A stretch of DNA of 64,000 bases from Rapana venosa (lineage: Eukaryota > Mollusca > Gastropoda > Neogastropoda > Muricidae): positions 1,855,840-1,919,839 of the forward strand of contig CM054162.1 of assembly GCA_028751875.1 (NCBI GenBank). The letters are read 5' to 3'. Shown one piece after another: positions 1-9,464 of this stretch. Every line of letters starts with the position of its first letter. Positions within the stretch are counted from its first letter, which is position 1. The notes under the pieces are model-generated. The model was not told the origin of the DNA. It worked only from the letters and a program-made list of their open reading frames with translations, and searched no databases. A program made the translations under genes and the position numbers.

Positions 1-178
1 TTGGAATGACAAACATGCAAATTTATTGAGCAGATAAAGTAAAGAGGGCCAATTCAAACCCCCCTGCATGCACACAAGCTATTCACATGTGCTTCTGCCC
101 AAAGCAACATTTACATGCACACATTTCCCTCTGCCAGCAGCAATTGTCGATGGCAATGATATATGCTGTTATTATCTT

Positions 179-296
179 GCACACGAATACACACACACAC
201 ACACAAACACACACACGGGCGTGCGCGCACGCATGCATGCACACTTACATACATGCTCTCTGTCCCTCACATACACACACACGCGCGCGCGCGCTA
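179..296. repeat. CA and CG alternating tracts
   Basis: (CA)n with GCGTGCGCGCACGC islands, and a CGCGCGCGCGCGC run at 282-294. Strictly alternating purine-pyrimidine DNA of this kind can adopt Z-form. Counterparts are at about 10912-11026 and 19836-19951. Confidence 0.9.
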
Positions 297-737
297 CTTG
301 AAGAGTATGATTGCATATGAGCACACGTTTGGGTGGATGGAGGAGGAGAGGAGGGATGTCATTGCAAGCAATATTGTCAGTACTAATGAATGCCTAGTAT
401 TTTCTAACGTTTTGTTCCTGTACCATTTTATCTTCTAAAGTATGAACGTGAAAGAATGGATGATATAGTAGGTGAAGTAATTTGTTTGTCTTGACGTTTT
501 ATGATTTGATTCGTTTTTAATTCTTAAAACATTCTTTACCTGTGCGTGTGTGTGTGTGTGCGCGCTGGTGTGTATGATTATGTGTGTGCGCGTGTATGTT
601 TATGTGTGTAATTTGTATTTTCCAATGTATTCTTTTATAGATTTTCCTATTATTCGGGGTTAAATTTATTGACAAAGGTTGCAGTAATGTAGTATTTTAG
701 TATAATCATTAAGTAATTTGTTCTTAGATGGCTTGAT
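297..737. other. Spacer without genes
   Basis: No coding signal. It contains a (GT)n stretch at about 541-612 and AT-rich sequence. It is conserved in units B (about 11027-11467) and C (about 19952-20394). Confidence 0.7.
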
Positions 738-815
738 GAAAAAAAAGCAAATGCATTGCTTATTCCATGTACCATCTGGAAAATAAAGTTGATTTGGCTT
801 AACTTGACTTGACAC
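738..815 (+). mobile_element. Retroposon 3'-terminal module with CTTGA tail
   Basis: The order is A-rich stretch, GCAAATGCATTGC stem-loop, TTATTCCATGTACCATC, GAAAATAAAGTTGA, then degenerate CTTGA pentamers. The same module ends many retroposon copies in the window (see 9465, 23650, 24070, 52155) with a different tandem tail each time, as expected for a LINE or SINE 3' end recognised by a reverse transcriptase. The body upstream is not recognisable. Copies in B and C are listed separately. Confidence 0.75.
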
Positions 816-837
816 AACACTCTCTCTATCTGTGTTT

Positions 838-840
838 CTG

Positions 841-894
<54 letters not shown>

Positions 895-902
895 ACACAT
901 AT
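838..902. repeat. (CA)n microsatellite
   Basis: About 25 uninterrupted CA dinucleotides, directly after the retroposon 3' end. Unit B (11574-11640) ends in CGCGCGCGCG; unit C (20503-20704) is three times longer and interrupted. Confidence 0.95.
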
Positions 903-1185
903 ACACACAAACAGACACATGCAAAATCGTGCAAGCTTTTAAACATACTATCAAACCTTTCACCCACAAAACACTTATGTTATATAACTAAATCTTTGTT
1001 CTTCTTTTCTGGGCAAAGTCTCAACTGTTCTGGGGAAGAAAGGGACATCATTAATACCACATTATAACCAGTGGATAGATAGATCTATAATAAACCTGAT
1101 TAACTGTAAACACTCCTTTTTGTGGTAGTGTTTGTCCACTTCCCTTCCCTGCCTGTACACAATCACAGGAAGGAAGCTTATTCTA
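903..1185. other. Spacer without genes
   Basis: Single-copy-looking sequence conserved in all three units. No coding or RNA signal seen. Confidence 0.6.
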
Positions 1186-1280
1186 AATCAACTCTCTCTC
1201 TCTCCTCTCTCTCTCTTCATCCCTCTCCTCTCCTCTCTCTCCTCTCTCTCTCTCTCTCTCCCTCTCTCTCTCTCTCTCTG
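1186..1280. repeat. (CT)n microsatellite
   Basis: Pyrimidine tract of CT and CTCC repeats. It is a longer uninterrupted (CT)n in unit B (11922-12035) and reduced in unit C (20990-21027). Confidence 0.93.
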
Positions 1281-1413
1281 ACCTACTGACCTGTCTGGAA
1301 GGGGGCAAGCTTCTTGGCCCCCTAGAGGCCTCTGGCCTAACGCAGCGTGTGTCGGAGTCTTTGAGGTGGGGGCCTGAGTGCTGGATGAGGAAACAGAGGT
1401 AAATCCATTGGAC

Positions 1414-1695
1414 TGGTTGGTACTGGGCGACATTGGGTAGGCGCTGGGAAAATTTGGGTTGGTGATGAGAAAAATTGGGTTGGTGCTGGAGAATTTTGGT
1501 TGGTGCTGGGAGAATTTGGGTAGGCGCTGGGAAAATTTGGGTGTGTGTTGGGAGAATTTGGGTTGTTGCTGGAGAATTTGGGTTGGTGCAGGGAGGAGAA
1601 TGTGGGCTGGTGCTGGAGAATTTGGGTTGGTGCAAGGAGAAGAATTTGGGCTGGTGCAAGGAGGAGAAGGTGTGTTGGTGCAAGGAAAATTTGGC
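1414..1695. repeat. G-rich minisatellite, 20-24 bp period (unit A)
   Basis: Tandem variants of GAATTTGGGTTGGTGCTGGA, with a second subtype carrying GCAGGGAGGA. The strand is strongly G-over-C skewed with many GG and GGG runs. Stop-free frames across it are a by-product of the repeat and not genes. Confidence 0.93.
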
Positions 1696-1895
1696 ATGGG
1701 TGTTATACAGGGGTAAACACTACAATGAGGAAATGTTTGTGAGGGTAGGTTGCCTAGAGTTCAGCTTATATCTGTGGACAGACCTCTTAAGAAAGAACAC
1801 TTACGTGCGTTTATAGTGACTCTCAAACAAAAGAATAAATACAGGATGATGACATTATACATATATGAGCACACAGACACACAGACAAACATACA

Positions 1896-1925
1896 CACAC
1901 ACTCTCTCTCTCTCGCTGTCTCTCT

Positions 1926-1957
<32 letters not shown>

Positions 1958-2075
1958 CTCTCCTCTCTCTCTCTCTCTCTCTCTCTCCCTCTTTCTCTCT
2001 CGCACAAACACATACACGCACCCCCTCCCCTTGCCCCCCCCTCCTTCCCCCCCCCCCCCACACGCACATGTAACA
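1896..2075. repeat. (CT)n followed by C-rich tract
   Basis: CT/CTCC repeats (1896-2000), a short CA stretch, then C homopolymers (2035-2060). The same block is at 12650-12790 (B) and 21708-21860 (C). Confidence 0.92.
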
Positions 2076-2559
2076 TCCCTACTCACATAATATACCGTAC
2101 CACTTTTACGTAGATTTCCCCTCAATTTCAGCTTTAGCCAGGAGCAAGGTACATTGGCTCCTCTCTATACCCAATCATAATTCAATCAAGCTGAATACCA
2201 TCACCCACCCCCTACTTCTTTTAGCTTACCTTGTTTTTCTTCTTAAACCGCCTTTCCCCTCCATTTCAGCTTTCACAGGGGGGCAAAGCTGCATTAAATG
2301 CCCATTTTATTATGTCAGTAGATCAATAAGCCTGATGGGCTTTTAAAAGTTTCTTCATGCAAGTGCTCATTTCATTTTTGTCCCAGATGATGACAAATGA
2401 CTTGGGGATTCTTTTGTTTCTGATTAGGACTGAATAGATGTGCTTGGGAAATGTTGTTTCATTGTTGTAGAGAAATCCTTCATTGACATAGGGCATTGGT
2501 AGTGCGGGTACAAGTGTACCGTGTCTGAAAGCATTATGTTAATGAAGCATGTGCACTTG
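2076..2559. other. Spacer without genes
   Basis: Conserved in B, C and, from its middle on, in the 38457 copy. It contains the short palindrome GGTACAAGTGTACC near 2509. No coding signal. Confidence 0.6.
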
Positions 2560-2786
2560 TGTACACACACAAGTACTGCTTATAAAAGCATGCATGCTTG
2601 TATGTGACAGACAAACATTAGCACACACGTACACACAGGCGCACGCTTACACACGCATACAGAAACACATACGAACGCACACACATGCACACACACACGC
2701 ACACACACACACACACACGCGCGCACGTGCGCGCGCACACACACACACACACACGCACATGCACGCACACACACACACACACACCA
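2560..2786. repeat. CA/CG alternating tract
   Basis: CA-rich sequence with ACGCGCGCACGTGCGCGCGC at about 2716, a strong Z-DNA candidate. In unit B (13290-13484) it is almost pure (CA)n. Unit C (22359-22762) and its near-identical copy (38736-39133) are mixed. Confidence 0.93.
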
Positions 2787-2861
2787 AAGTTTCTTGAACT
2801 ATTATGGGCTAATTTACCTCTTAACTTTTGCTTTTGTCTTTTGTCTGTTCTTGTTACTACC

Positions 2862-3944
2862 CAATCCAACCTGACAAGAGCATAATAGAAGGGGAAGCAG
2901 CAACATCAAGAGTACCATCACCATTATTTATACTGAGGGAAGAAGTGGAAGAAGCCATCCGCAGTTTACCAGTAGGAAAGTCCCCAGGAGCAGACAACAT
3001 ACCAGCAGAGCTGCTCAAGCATGGTGGCGAAACAGTCATCACACATGTTAAAGCTATCTGTCAGAAGATTTGGGAGACAAAACAGTTTGCCAACAGAAGG
3101 GACACAATCACTCATCATACCCCTGCCCAAGAAGGAGAATTTACGCCAATGTCAAAACTATAGAACAATCAGCCTCATCAGCCACGCCAGCAATATCATG
3201 CTCAAAGTTATTTTGAATCGACTCAAGGAGGCAGAAGAATACCTTGCAGATGAACAAGCTGGGTTCAGGGCAGGCAGGAGCACAATCGAACAGATTTTTA
3301 GCTGCCACATCCTGATGGAAAAACATCTTCAACATCAGAGAGACCTGTTCCACAACTTCATCGACTTCAAGAAGGCTTTCGACAGAGTATGGCACGAAGG
3401 CCTGTGGCAGGTCCTTAGAATGTTTGGCATTGAAGAAGGACTAGTGCAAACCATTCAAGCACTATACAACACCGCAAGCAGTGCAGTCCTTCTGAACAAT
3501 CAGGTCGGAGACTACTTCAAAACCACAGTTGGGGACCGACAAGGATGCCTGTTATCTCCAGTCCTGTTTAATCTGTTCTTGGAAAACATTATGAGAGAGA
3601 CCCTCCATGACTTCCACTCTACCATCTCCATTGGCGGCAGACCCCTCAACAACTTGGGGGTTGCCGATGACATTGACCTCATGGGCGGAAGTAACACAGA
3701 GCTGCAAGATCTTACGACCAGACTTGAGAACAGAGCTGGAGCATATGGGATGGAGGTGAGCTCGGAGAAAAGTAAAGTACTTGTGAACAGCACGAGCAAC
3801 GCCACTGCTAAAATTTACATGAACGGCCAGCAACTGGAGGAGGTAGACGCTTTTAAATACCTTGGCGCTACACTCACAAAGGACGGGCCATCGACAACAG
3901 AAATCAAAGTCAGAATAGCCATGGTAACATCTTCCATGACATGA
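2862..3944 (+). pseudogene. LINE reverse transcriptase domain, frameshifted
   Basis: A first frame (about 2862-3095) encodes the start of the RT domain, with EEVEEAIRSLPVGKSPGAD. After a frameshift near 3095 a second frame continues to a stop at 3942. It holds IIPLPKKENLRQCQNYRTIS, ADEQAGFRAGRST, FIDFKKAFDRVWH (catalytic Asp codon at 3363), QGCLLSPVLFN, and ADDIDL (codons at about 3663-3680). The active-site motif reads VADD where most relatives have FADD or YADD; both aspartates are kept. Homology to invertebrate endonuclease-reverse transcriptases is clear by motif order. The endonuclease domain is absent (5' truncation). Confidence 0.93.
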
Positions 3945-4462
3945 CAAAACTCACCAACATATGGAAAAGTAAAGAGATCAGTTTCCCAATCAAACTAAAG
4001 CTCTCAAAGCCCTAATTCAGTCGATCCTGCTGTACGGAAGTGAAACCTGGACATTGACTGCTGAAACAGCAAAGCAAATCCAGTCATTTGAAGCAAAATG
4101 CCATAGAAAACTGCTGGGCATATCCTGGAGAGAACGAAAGACCAATGAATTTGTCAAGAGCCAAATAACACGGCTGGCAGGTCCACAGGAACCCCTTCTC
4201 ACCATCGTCAAGAAAAAAAAACTGACATGGTCCGGCCACGTCACCCACCACAACACTCTGCCACAAACAGTACTGCAGGGAACACTGGAAGGTGGCAGAA
4301 AGAGGGGAAGACAGAACAAGTCATGGATGGACAACATCAGAGAATGGACCAGGATGAATGACTCGGCACTACTGCGCAGAGCCGAGGACCGAGATGGATG
4401 GAGGAGGCTTACCACGGCATCGTCTTTTGTGTCTCTTCCACGACCGCCAAGGTCACGGAACT
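3945..4462 (+). pseudogene. LINE C-terminal region, frameshifted
   Basis: This continues the reverse transcriptase in a different frame. The first part (3945-4050) contains stops. From 4054 an open frame reads through KLTWSGHVTHHNTL, GGRKRGRQNKSWMDNIREW and ends with LPRPPRSRN, then TGA repeats. The GHVTR and GRQ..W.DNI.EW blocks are typical of the C-terminus of this LINE family. Related 3' fragments occur at 45020 and 58340. Confidence 0.9.
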
Positions 4463-4475
4463 GATGATGATGATG

Positions 4476-4831
4476 ATGTTGCTGTTGCTGATGCTTTTGT
4501 TGTTGTTGCTGATGATGTTCTTGTGATTTTGTTGTTGTACTTGTTGATGCTGTTGTTCTTGTTCTTCTTCTTCTCCTTGTTGATCTTCTTGGTCTTTTGT
4601 TTCTTCTTGTTCTTCTTCTTGTTCTTGTTCTTGTTCTTCTTCTTCTTCTTCTTCTTCTTCTTCTTGTTCTTGTTCTTGTTCTTGTTCTTCTTCTTCTTCT
4701 TCTTCTTCTTCTTTGCATTCTTCTTTGCATTCTTCTTTGCATTCTTCTTCTTCTTCTTCTTCTTTGCATTCTTCTTCTTCTTCTTTGCATTCTTCTTCTT
4801 CTTCTTTGCATTCTTCTTTGCATTCTTCTTA
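4476..4831. repeat. TTG and TTC trinucleotide tract with TTTGCA interruptions
   Basis: It starts as TTG/TGC repeats and becomes (TTC)n (about 4596-4830), with TTTGCATTC interruptions from 4713. Long stop-free frames on both strands (poly-F, poly-L, poly-R) arise from the trinucleotide repeat and are not genes. The interruption is the reverse complement of GAATGCAAAG in the 8252-9120 tract. Confidence 0.95.
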
Positions 4832-4928
4832 ACAACCTCCCACCCCCGATCCCCTGCTCAGCCCCCACATTTCTTTCACCAAGACAGAGAGAAAACACAA
4901 CCACAGAGAAACCAATCTCGAGAAAAAA

Positions 4929-5008
4929 GGCAGAGAGACAGAGAGACAAGAAGGCAGAGAGACAGAGATACAAGGAGGCAGAGAGACAGAGAGACAAGAA
5001 GGCAAAGA
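4929..5008. repeat. GACAGAGA minisatellite, short allele (unit A)
   Basis: About 80 bp of GACAGAGA and AAGGCAGAGAGACAGAGAGA repeats. The homologous block in unit B is about 650 bp. Confidence 0.9.
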
Positions 5009-5090
5009 GACAATGACAATGACAATTTTTTGTGTGGAGGATAATGACTAAGTACCCAAGAGCTTTTTTACATCCAGTATCTGAGGGAGA
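5009..5090 (-). mobile_element. Retroposon 3'-terminal module with ATTGTC tail
   Basis: Read on the minus strand: CTGGATGTAAAAAAGCTC, a TATCC-like block, then ATTGTCATTGTCATTGTC. It is a degenerate copy of the module at 9465. The unit B copy is at 14773-14855. Confidence 0.7.
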
Positions 5091-5220
5091 CAGACAAACA
5101 GACAGACAAGAAGACACAGATGAAAACAGACAGACATGAACTTTGACAAGCATGGCAGGAAGACAGCCAGCTGTCCTGCAGAAGAACAAACATGTATAGC
5201 TGTATGTCTACCAAACACAC

Positions 5221-5598
5221 TACGGAGGCTATAGCCTAGTGGTTCAGATCGTTCAGAGTCAATCCTGTGGGTTCATAGGGTCATGGGTTCGAATCTCAGC
5301 ACTGCCTCGTGAGTGAAGATGATTTTTTAACAATCTCTCAGGTCAGCTTCAACTGCAGACCTGCCAGTGCCTTACTTTTCTTCGTGTGTACGCAGAAGAA
5401 AAAATATGGATGTTAAAATCCAGTTATTCACGTCAGCTTCCGATGAATTACAGAAAAAAACCCAACAACAACCGAATGCACCAGCATACATGCCCAACGT
5501 CGGGATGCAGCTAGCTCAAGGGCAGCTAGAAATGGTGGCACCCGCAAACTCTCACCCCTGACCAAACTCAGAGATGTAGCCAAGGAACGAAAAGAATG
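5221..5598 (+). mobile_element. tRNA-derived SINE with molluscan core block (unit A)
   Basis: The head has an RNA polymerase III A box (TAGCCTAGTGG, 5232-5242) and B box (GGTTCGAATCT, 5286-5296), as in tRNA-derived SINEs. The body includes CTGCCAGTGCCTTACTTT and a degenerate GTTAAAGATCC block (GTTAAAATCC here, intact in unit B at 15174), then a body ending before a C homopolymer (5599-5613). The GTTAAAGATCC block matches what I recall of molluscan SINEs; this is recall, not a search. It ends without the AATAAAG module. Confidence 0.75.
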
Positions 5599-5644
5599 CC
5601 CCCCCCCCCCCCCCATCAATACATAAAAGTAAAATAGATTTAAC

Positions 5645-5940
5645 CTGTGGTTAGATAAAAGGTGTCCCACTACCTATGTGGTCATAGGGGAGTGAGGTAT
5701 CAGTGACCTCACTTCTCTAGGGGCCAGCATATGGAGGGTGGCGCCCATCTCCTCTCCCTCACTGCTTTACCTTCCCTGACCCTAAAGAGGGCAGGTACCC
5801 ATTTACAGCTGGGTGAACTGTGGAACTGTACTGAAACCAAGGTGGCGAAAACGATCACCCATCCAAGTGGTAACCACGCTCGATGCTTCTTAACTTGGCT
5901 GAGAGAAAGCAAGTGCTCTGACCACTGAGCTATCCCGTCC
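5645..5940 (-). mobile_element. SINE-like element with tRNA A box plus 5S rRNA-like promoter (unit A)
   Basis: On the minus strand the element begins GGGATAGCTCAGTGGTCAGA (5916-5938), a tRNA 5' end with a perfect A box. Instead of a tRNA B box it continues with AAGTTAAGAAGCATCGAGC and GGTTACCACTTGGATGGGTG (5851-5899), which match the 3' half of eukaryotic 5S rRNA including its internal promoter. A body follows with CAGCTGTAAATGGGTACCTG, a motif common in invertebrate SINE bodies. The left end is not sharp. It lies back to back with the tRNA SINE at 5221. The chimera is read from the sequence; polymerase III activity is inference. Confidence 0.7.
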
Positions 5941-5945
5941 CCAGA

Positions 5946-6941
5946 ATTAAAATATTGACTGTTAATTTGTGGGTGGACACAGAGAGTGATCACATAAGAG
6001 TTTTGATCTGTGAAAATACGATGGGCAGGATTGAAAGTGTTCACCCATGATGTGCAGATGATTATCTAAAGAAGACAGTTCTCCCCTTGCTATCTATCTA
6101 TTATCATCTTGCTATCTTCCCTTGCTATCTGCTCTTATTTCTGCTTTTTTGTGGTCTTAATTTTGAAAGGGAAGGCTAACGAGATCTTCTGTCCCCTAAT
6201 GCTACACTGGAATTAAAAGGAAATCAATGGAGAGGACTGCCCTCTTTGAAATCAGAAACATGGGCACTAAAAGGGTAGACAACATCATTGCTACCGTTAC
6301 TGATAGGCCGCGAATCTTCAAAGGGAATAGACAACCTTTGATCTGTCAAAAAATCACTCTCTTTCACTGCATTTCGAACAATGACCATACTTTACAACCT
6401 GAGTCGCGCGTATTGTTAATGAGCCACTTTTCTGCTGGAAGCCATTTGAGGATAGTGGGGGTCAAAGTTGTCAATTGTGAGATTTTGAATGATTTTTCCC
6501 CTGTAAGATTGCTTCTATCTTGTACTGATGTATCAAGGCGTGATTTTGCTTAGTTTTGCTTTATAATGAGTTAAGAAACATCCAATTGCAGATTCTAATC
6601 ACCCACAATGGTGCAAAATACGTCCGTTTTTCATTCTGACATTTCACGGAGTCTAGTAGTTCAGTTTGTAATAAAAGTTCATAGAATTGTTAATTTTTTA
6701 TTGATAAAAAGAGAAATGGAATAGTTTCTCCATGCAGAGTAATACTATATCAACAACACGATGTTGAACCCAGGTGCATTGGGACTCATTTTGTGGTAGC
6801 AGGTCACACTGATCATACTGCTGATCACACTGGCATGGTGACAGTTGACAAGTGCCCATCACTGACCTGTCCTGATCATCACTACCCTGTCATCCAACAC
6901 AACAACTTGTGAGTAGTCAGAACAAAGAATTCCATTAGTGT
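5946..6941. other. Unit spacer, no supported gene
   Basis: Non-repetitive sequence conserved in unit B (15706-16709). A 108-codon open frame (6227-6553) is broken in unit B by an 8-base deletion, so I do not call it a gene. Confidence 0.65.
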
Positions 6942-6942
6942 T

Positions 6943-7024
<82 letters not shown>

Positions 7025-7107
7025 CAAAGACATAGAGACAGACAGACAGACAGAGACATAGAGACATATGAAGACATAGATACAGACAGAGAGACAGAGG
7101 GAGAGAG

Positions 7108-7171
<64 letters not shown>

Positions 7172-7179
7172 GGAGAGAG

Positions 7180-7242
<63 letters not shown>

Positions 7243-7245
7243 GCA
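6942..7245. repeat. (GA)n microsatellite with GACA blocks
   Basis: About 300 bp of GA repeats with an internal direct duplication (GACAGAGGGAGAGAGAACGA twice, 80 bp apart) and a CATAGAGACA segment. Unit B holds only about 55 bp of GA (16710-16765). Confidence 0.95.
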
Positions 7246-7499
7246 TTTGACACGTTCTGGGAACAACCAGAGTGTTAAGCTCGGGAGCACACAACAACAA
7301 AAACAACAAAATACTTGTTTTGGATGGTTTTTACTCTCAAAGTCACGTATATGTATTGACACTTTTTTATTTGGCGCTCGCCTTACACACAACACAAACA
7401 CATGAATGAAGAAACAGAAACACACTAAAAAATATCCTGTTTGGTAAGTTAGAATCAAGTAACAACGCATACAATCCGATACAAAACAGTCATTTCAAG

Positions 7500-7765
7500 A
7501 GGGAGGGGGAGACAGACAGACAGACAGAAGGACAGACAGACAGGCAGACAGACAGACAGATAGATGGAAGATCCAGGAAAACGGTTAGTCAGACATACAC
7601 ACAGACAAACAATAGACATAACAAACAAACGAATGACCTTCCAGCCAACCAGCCAGAACAACAGATGTTCACCAGGCAGACAGAGAGACAGACACACAGA
7701 CACACAGGCACACAGACAGGGCAACAGATACACACCAGACAGACAGACAGACGGATAGATAAACA
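7500..7765. repeat. (GACA)n-rich tract
   Basis: GACA and CAGA tetranucleotide repeats in several short blocks. The counterpart in unit B is 16765-16955. Confidence 0.88.
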
Positions 7766-7879
7766 GAGAGGCGCCAGGTAAGGCCCATCAGTGAGAGGCA
7801 CGGAAGCAGACAGCCAAAGTATTGGTAACAGGACATCAATGCAGTTGAACAGAAACGCCCTACAGTCAAAGTTTTACTT

Positions 7880-8251
7880 CCACACTGAATTCGGATGCCC
7901 TGGGCCTAGCTTGTCAGGCTCTTAACGGCAGCACAACGCCTAAGTTGCTGTATGAAAATTCGACAAAAAATGCAAAAAATTAGAAAAATGCAAGAAAGAA
8001 AAGGAATGCAAAGAACACGATGAATACCAAGGAGGAGAATACGGAAAGAAAGAAGAAAAATGCGAATAATGCGTAGAATGACAAGAAGGAGAAGAACGCA
8101 AAGAAGAGGACTGCGAAGAAGAACGCAGAGACGAAGAAGGAGGACGAAAAGATAAAGAAGAAAAATGCAAAGAATGTGAAGGCAAAGAGTGCGAAGAAAA
8201 AGAACGCGACGAAGGAGAAGAAGAAGCAGAAGCACAAGCACAAGTACAAGC
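7880..8251 (+). repeat. AACGGCAGC element leading into purine tract
   Basis: A short conserved piece with CTTAACGGCAGCACAACGC (about 7920) is followed by degenerate GAA, GAATGC and GAACGC repeats. The same pairing is seen in unit B (17066-17815) and at an unrelated site, 33511-33945, so this is a dispersed element whose 3' part is a GAA/ATGC tail. The family is not recognised. Confidence 0.65.
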
Positions 8252-8681
8252 TGAAGAAGAAGAAGAAGAAGAAGAAGAAGAAGAAGAAGAAGAAAAAGAA
8301 GAAGAAGAAGAAGAAGAAGAAGAAGAAGAAGAAGAAAGAAGAAGAAGAAGAAGAAGAAGAAGAAAAAGAAGAAGAAGAAGAAGAAGAAGAAGAACAACAA
8401 CAACAACAAGAACAAGAACAAGAAGAGCAAGAACAAGAACAAGAAGAATGCATATAAGAAGAAGAAGAAGAAGACGAAGAAGAAGAAGAAGAAGAAGAAG
8501 AAGAAGAAGAAGAAGAAGAAGAAGAAGAAGAAGAAGAAGAAGAAGAAGAAGAAGAAGAAGAAGAATGCAAAGAAGAAGAAGAAGAAGAAGAATGCAAAGA
8601 AGAAGAAGAAGAAGAAGAATGCAAAGAAGAGGAAGAAGAAGAAGAATGCAAAGAAGAAGAAGAAGAAGAAGAAGAATGCAA

Positions 8682-8727
<46 letters not shown>

Positions 8728-9120
8728 AGAAGAAGAAGAAGAAGAAGAAGAAGAAGAAGAAGAAGAAGAAGAAGAAGAAGAAGAAGAAGAAGAATGCAAA
8801 GAAGAAAGAAGAAGAAGAAGAAGAAGAAAAAGAAGAAGAAGAATGCAAAGAAGAAGAAGAAGAATGCAAGAAGAAGAAGAAGAAGAAAAGAAGAAGAAGA
8901 AGAAGAAGAAGAAGAAGAAGAAGAAGAAGAAGAAGAAGAAGAAGAAGAAGAAGAAGAAGAAGAAGAAGAAGAAGAAGAAGAAGAAGAAGAAGAAGAAGAA
9001 GAAGAATGCAAAGAAGAAGAATGCAAAGAAGAAGAAGAAGAAGAAGAAGAAGAAGAAGAAGAAGAAGAAGAAGAAGAAGAAGAAGAAGAAGAAGAAGAAG
9101 AAGAAGATAGCAAAGAAGAA
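8252..9120. repeat. Long (GAA)n tract with GAATGCAAAG interruptions
   Basis: About 870 bp of nearly pure GAA. Interruptions are AACAAC near 8395 and GAATGCAAAGAAG at several places from 8565 on. All six frames are open over long distances (poly-K, poly-E, poly-R, poly-S, poly-F, poly-L), which is trivial for a trinucleotide repeat. Long GAA/TTC duplexes can form triplex DNA (established for GAA repeats). Confidence 0.97.
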
Positions 9121-9464
9121 GCCACTGTTACTTTTACAGTCAGATAGCTACAGAGGAGGAAGGCAGGGTGACTTTTCATCTCAGCACACAGGGCCGGCAG
9201 GACTGGCGCGTTTCCGCCTAGACGTGTTAAGGGCTACCTGGGTAGAGAGAAACAAGCAGACTTGGTTCCCGATAATCATGGGTCATAATAGTGGATTGCT
9301 TCTTATTGAAGCAAGTACGGGTGACTGGCTGTAAAGTTTTCAATCAATACAATTGAAGTGGTGTGTGATGAAGAGACTGACTTGGGAGTGGGGGATCTAG
9401 GGTGTGAACATCAGCAATAGCAATAACACACACACATATGACAGAATTTACAAACCCCATACAC
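9121..9464. other. Unit spacer
   Basis: Conserved almost without change in unit B (18000-18344), including GGGCTACCTGGGTAGAGAG. No coding signal. Confidence 0.6.

Larger units (their letters stand above)
2856..4475 (+). mobile_element. 5'-truncated non-LTR retrotransposon (LINE), unit A only
   Basis: The element interrupts the sequence that is continuous at the same place in units B and C, between CTTTTGTCTGTTCTTGTT and TTGCTGTTGCTGATG. It begins inside the reverse-transcriptase region, so it is 5'-truncated, and it ends in a short TGATGATGATGATGATG tail, typical of RTE-like LINEs that end in short tandem repeats. The coding sequence runs through the RT domain and C-terminal region with at least two frameshifts, so the copy is dead. 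The superfamily (APE-type, RTE/jockey-like) is inferred from the protein; the exact clade is not assigned. Confidence 0.92.

Noticed and set aside
2505..2525. GGTACAAGTGTACC palindrome as an operator or binding site
   Set aside because: Conserved in four copies, but only because the surrounding spacer is duplicated; no promoter or gene is nearby.
4017..5189. 390-codon minus-strand frame, and the overlapping 228-codon plus frame
   Set aside because: It spans the LINE 3' end, the TTC tract and the GACAGA tract. The protein is mostly R/T/Q repeats, and unit B has no equivalent frame across the same join.
5221..5296. Functional tRNA gene
   Set aside because: A and B boxes are present but the cloverleaf arms do not pair properly, and the body continues as a SINE. 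The same holds for 14981 and 38315.
5845..5900. Functional 5S rRNA gene
   Set aside because: Only the 3' half (internal promoter region) is present; the 5' half is replaced by a tRNA-like start.
6227..6553. 108-codon frame starting MERTALFEIR
   Set aside because: The homologous sequence in unit B has an 8-base deletion near 16125 that shifts the frame. No recognised domain.
7906..9179. Frames of 160-399 codons on both strands
   Set aside because: Poly-S, poly-F, poly-L, poly-K, poly-E and poly-R from the GAA tract; all six frames are open by periodicity.
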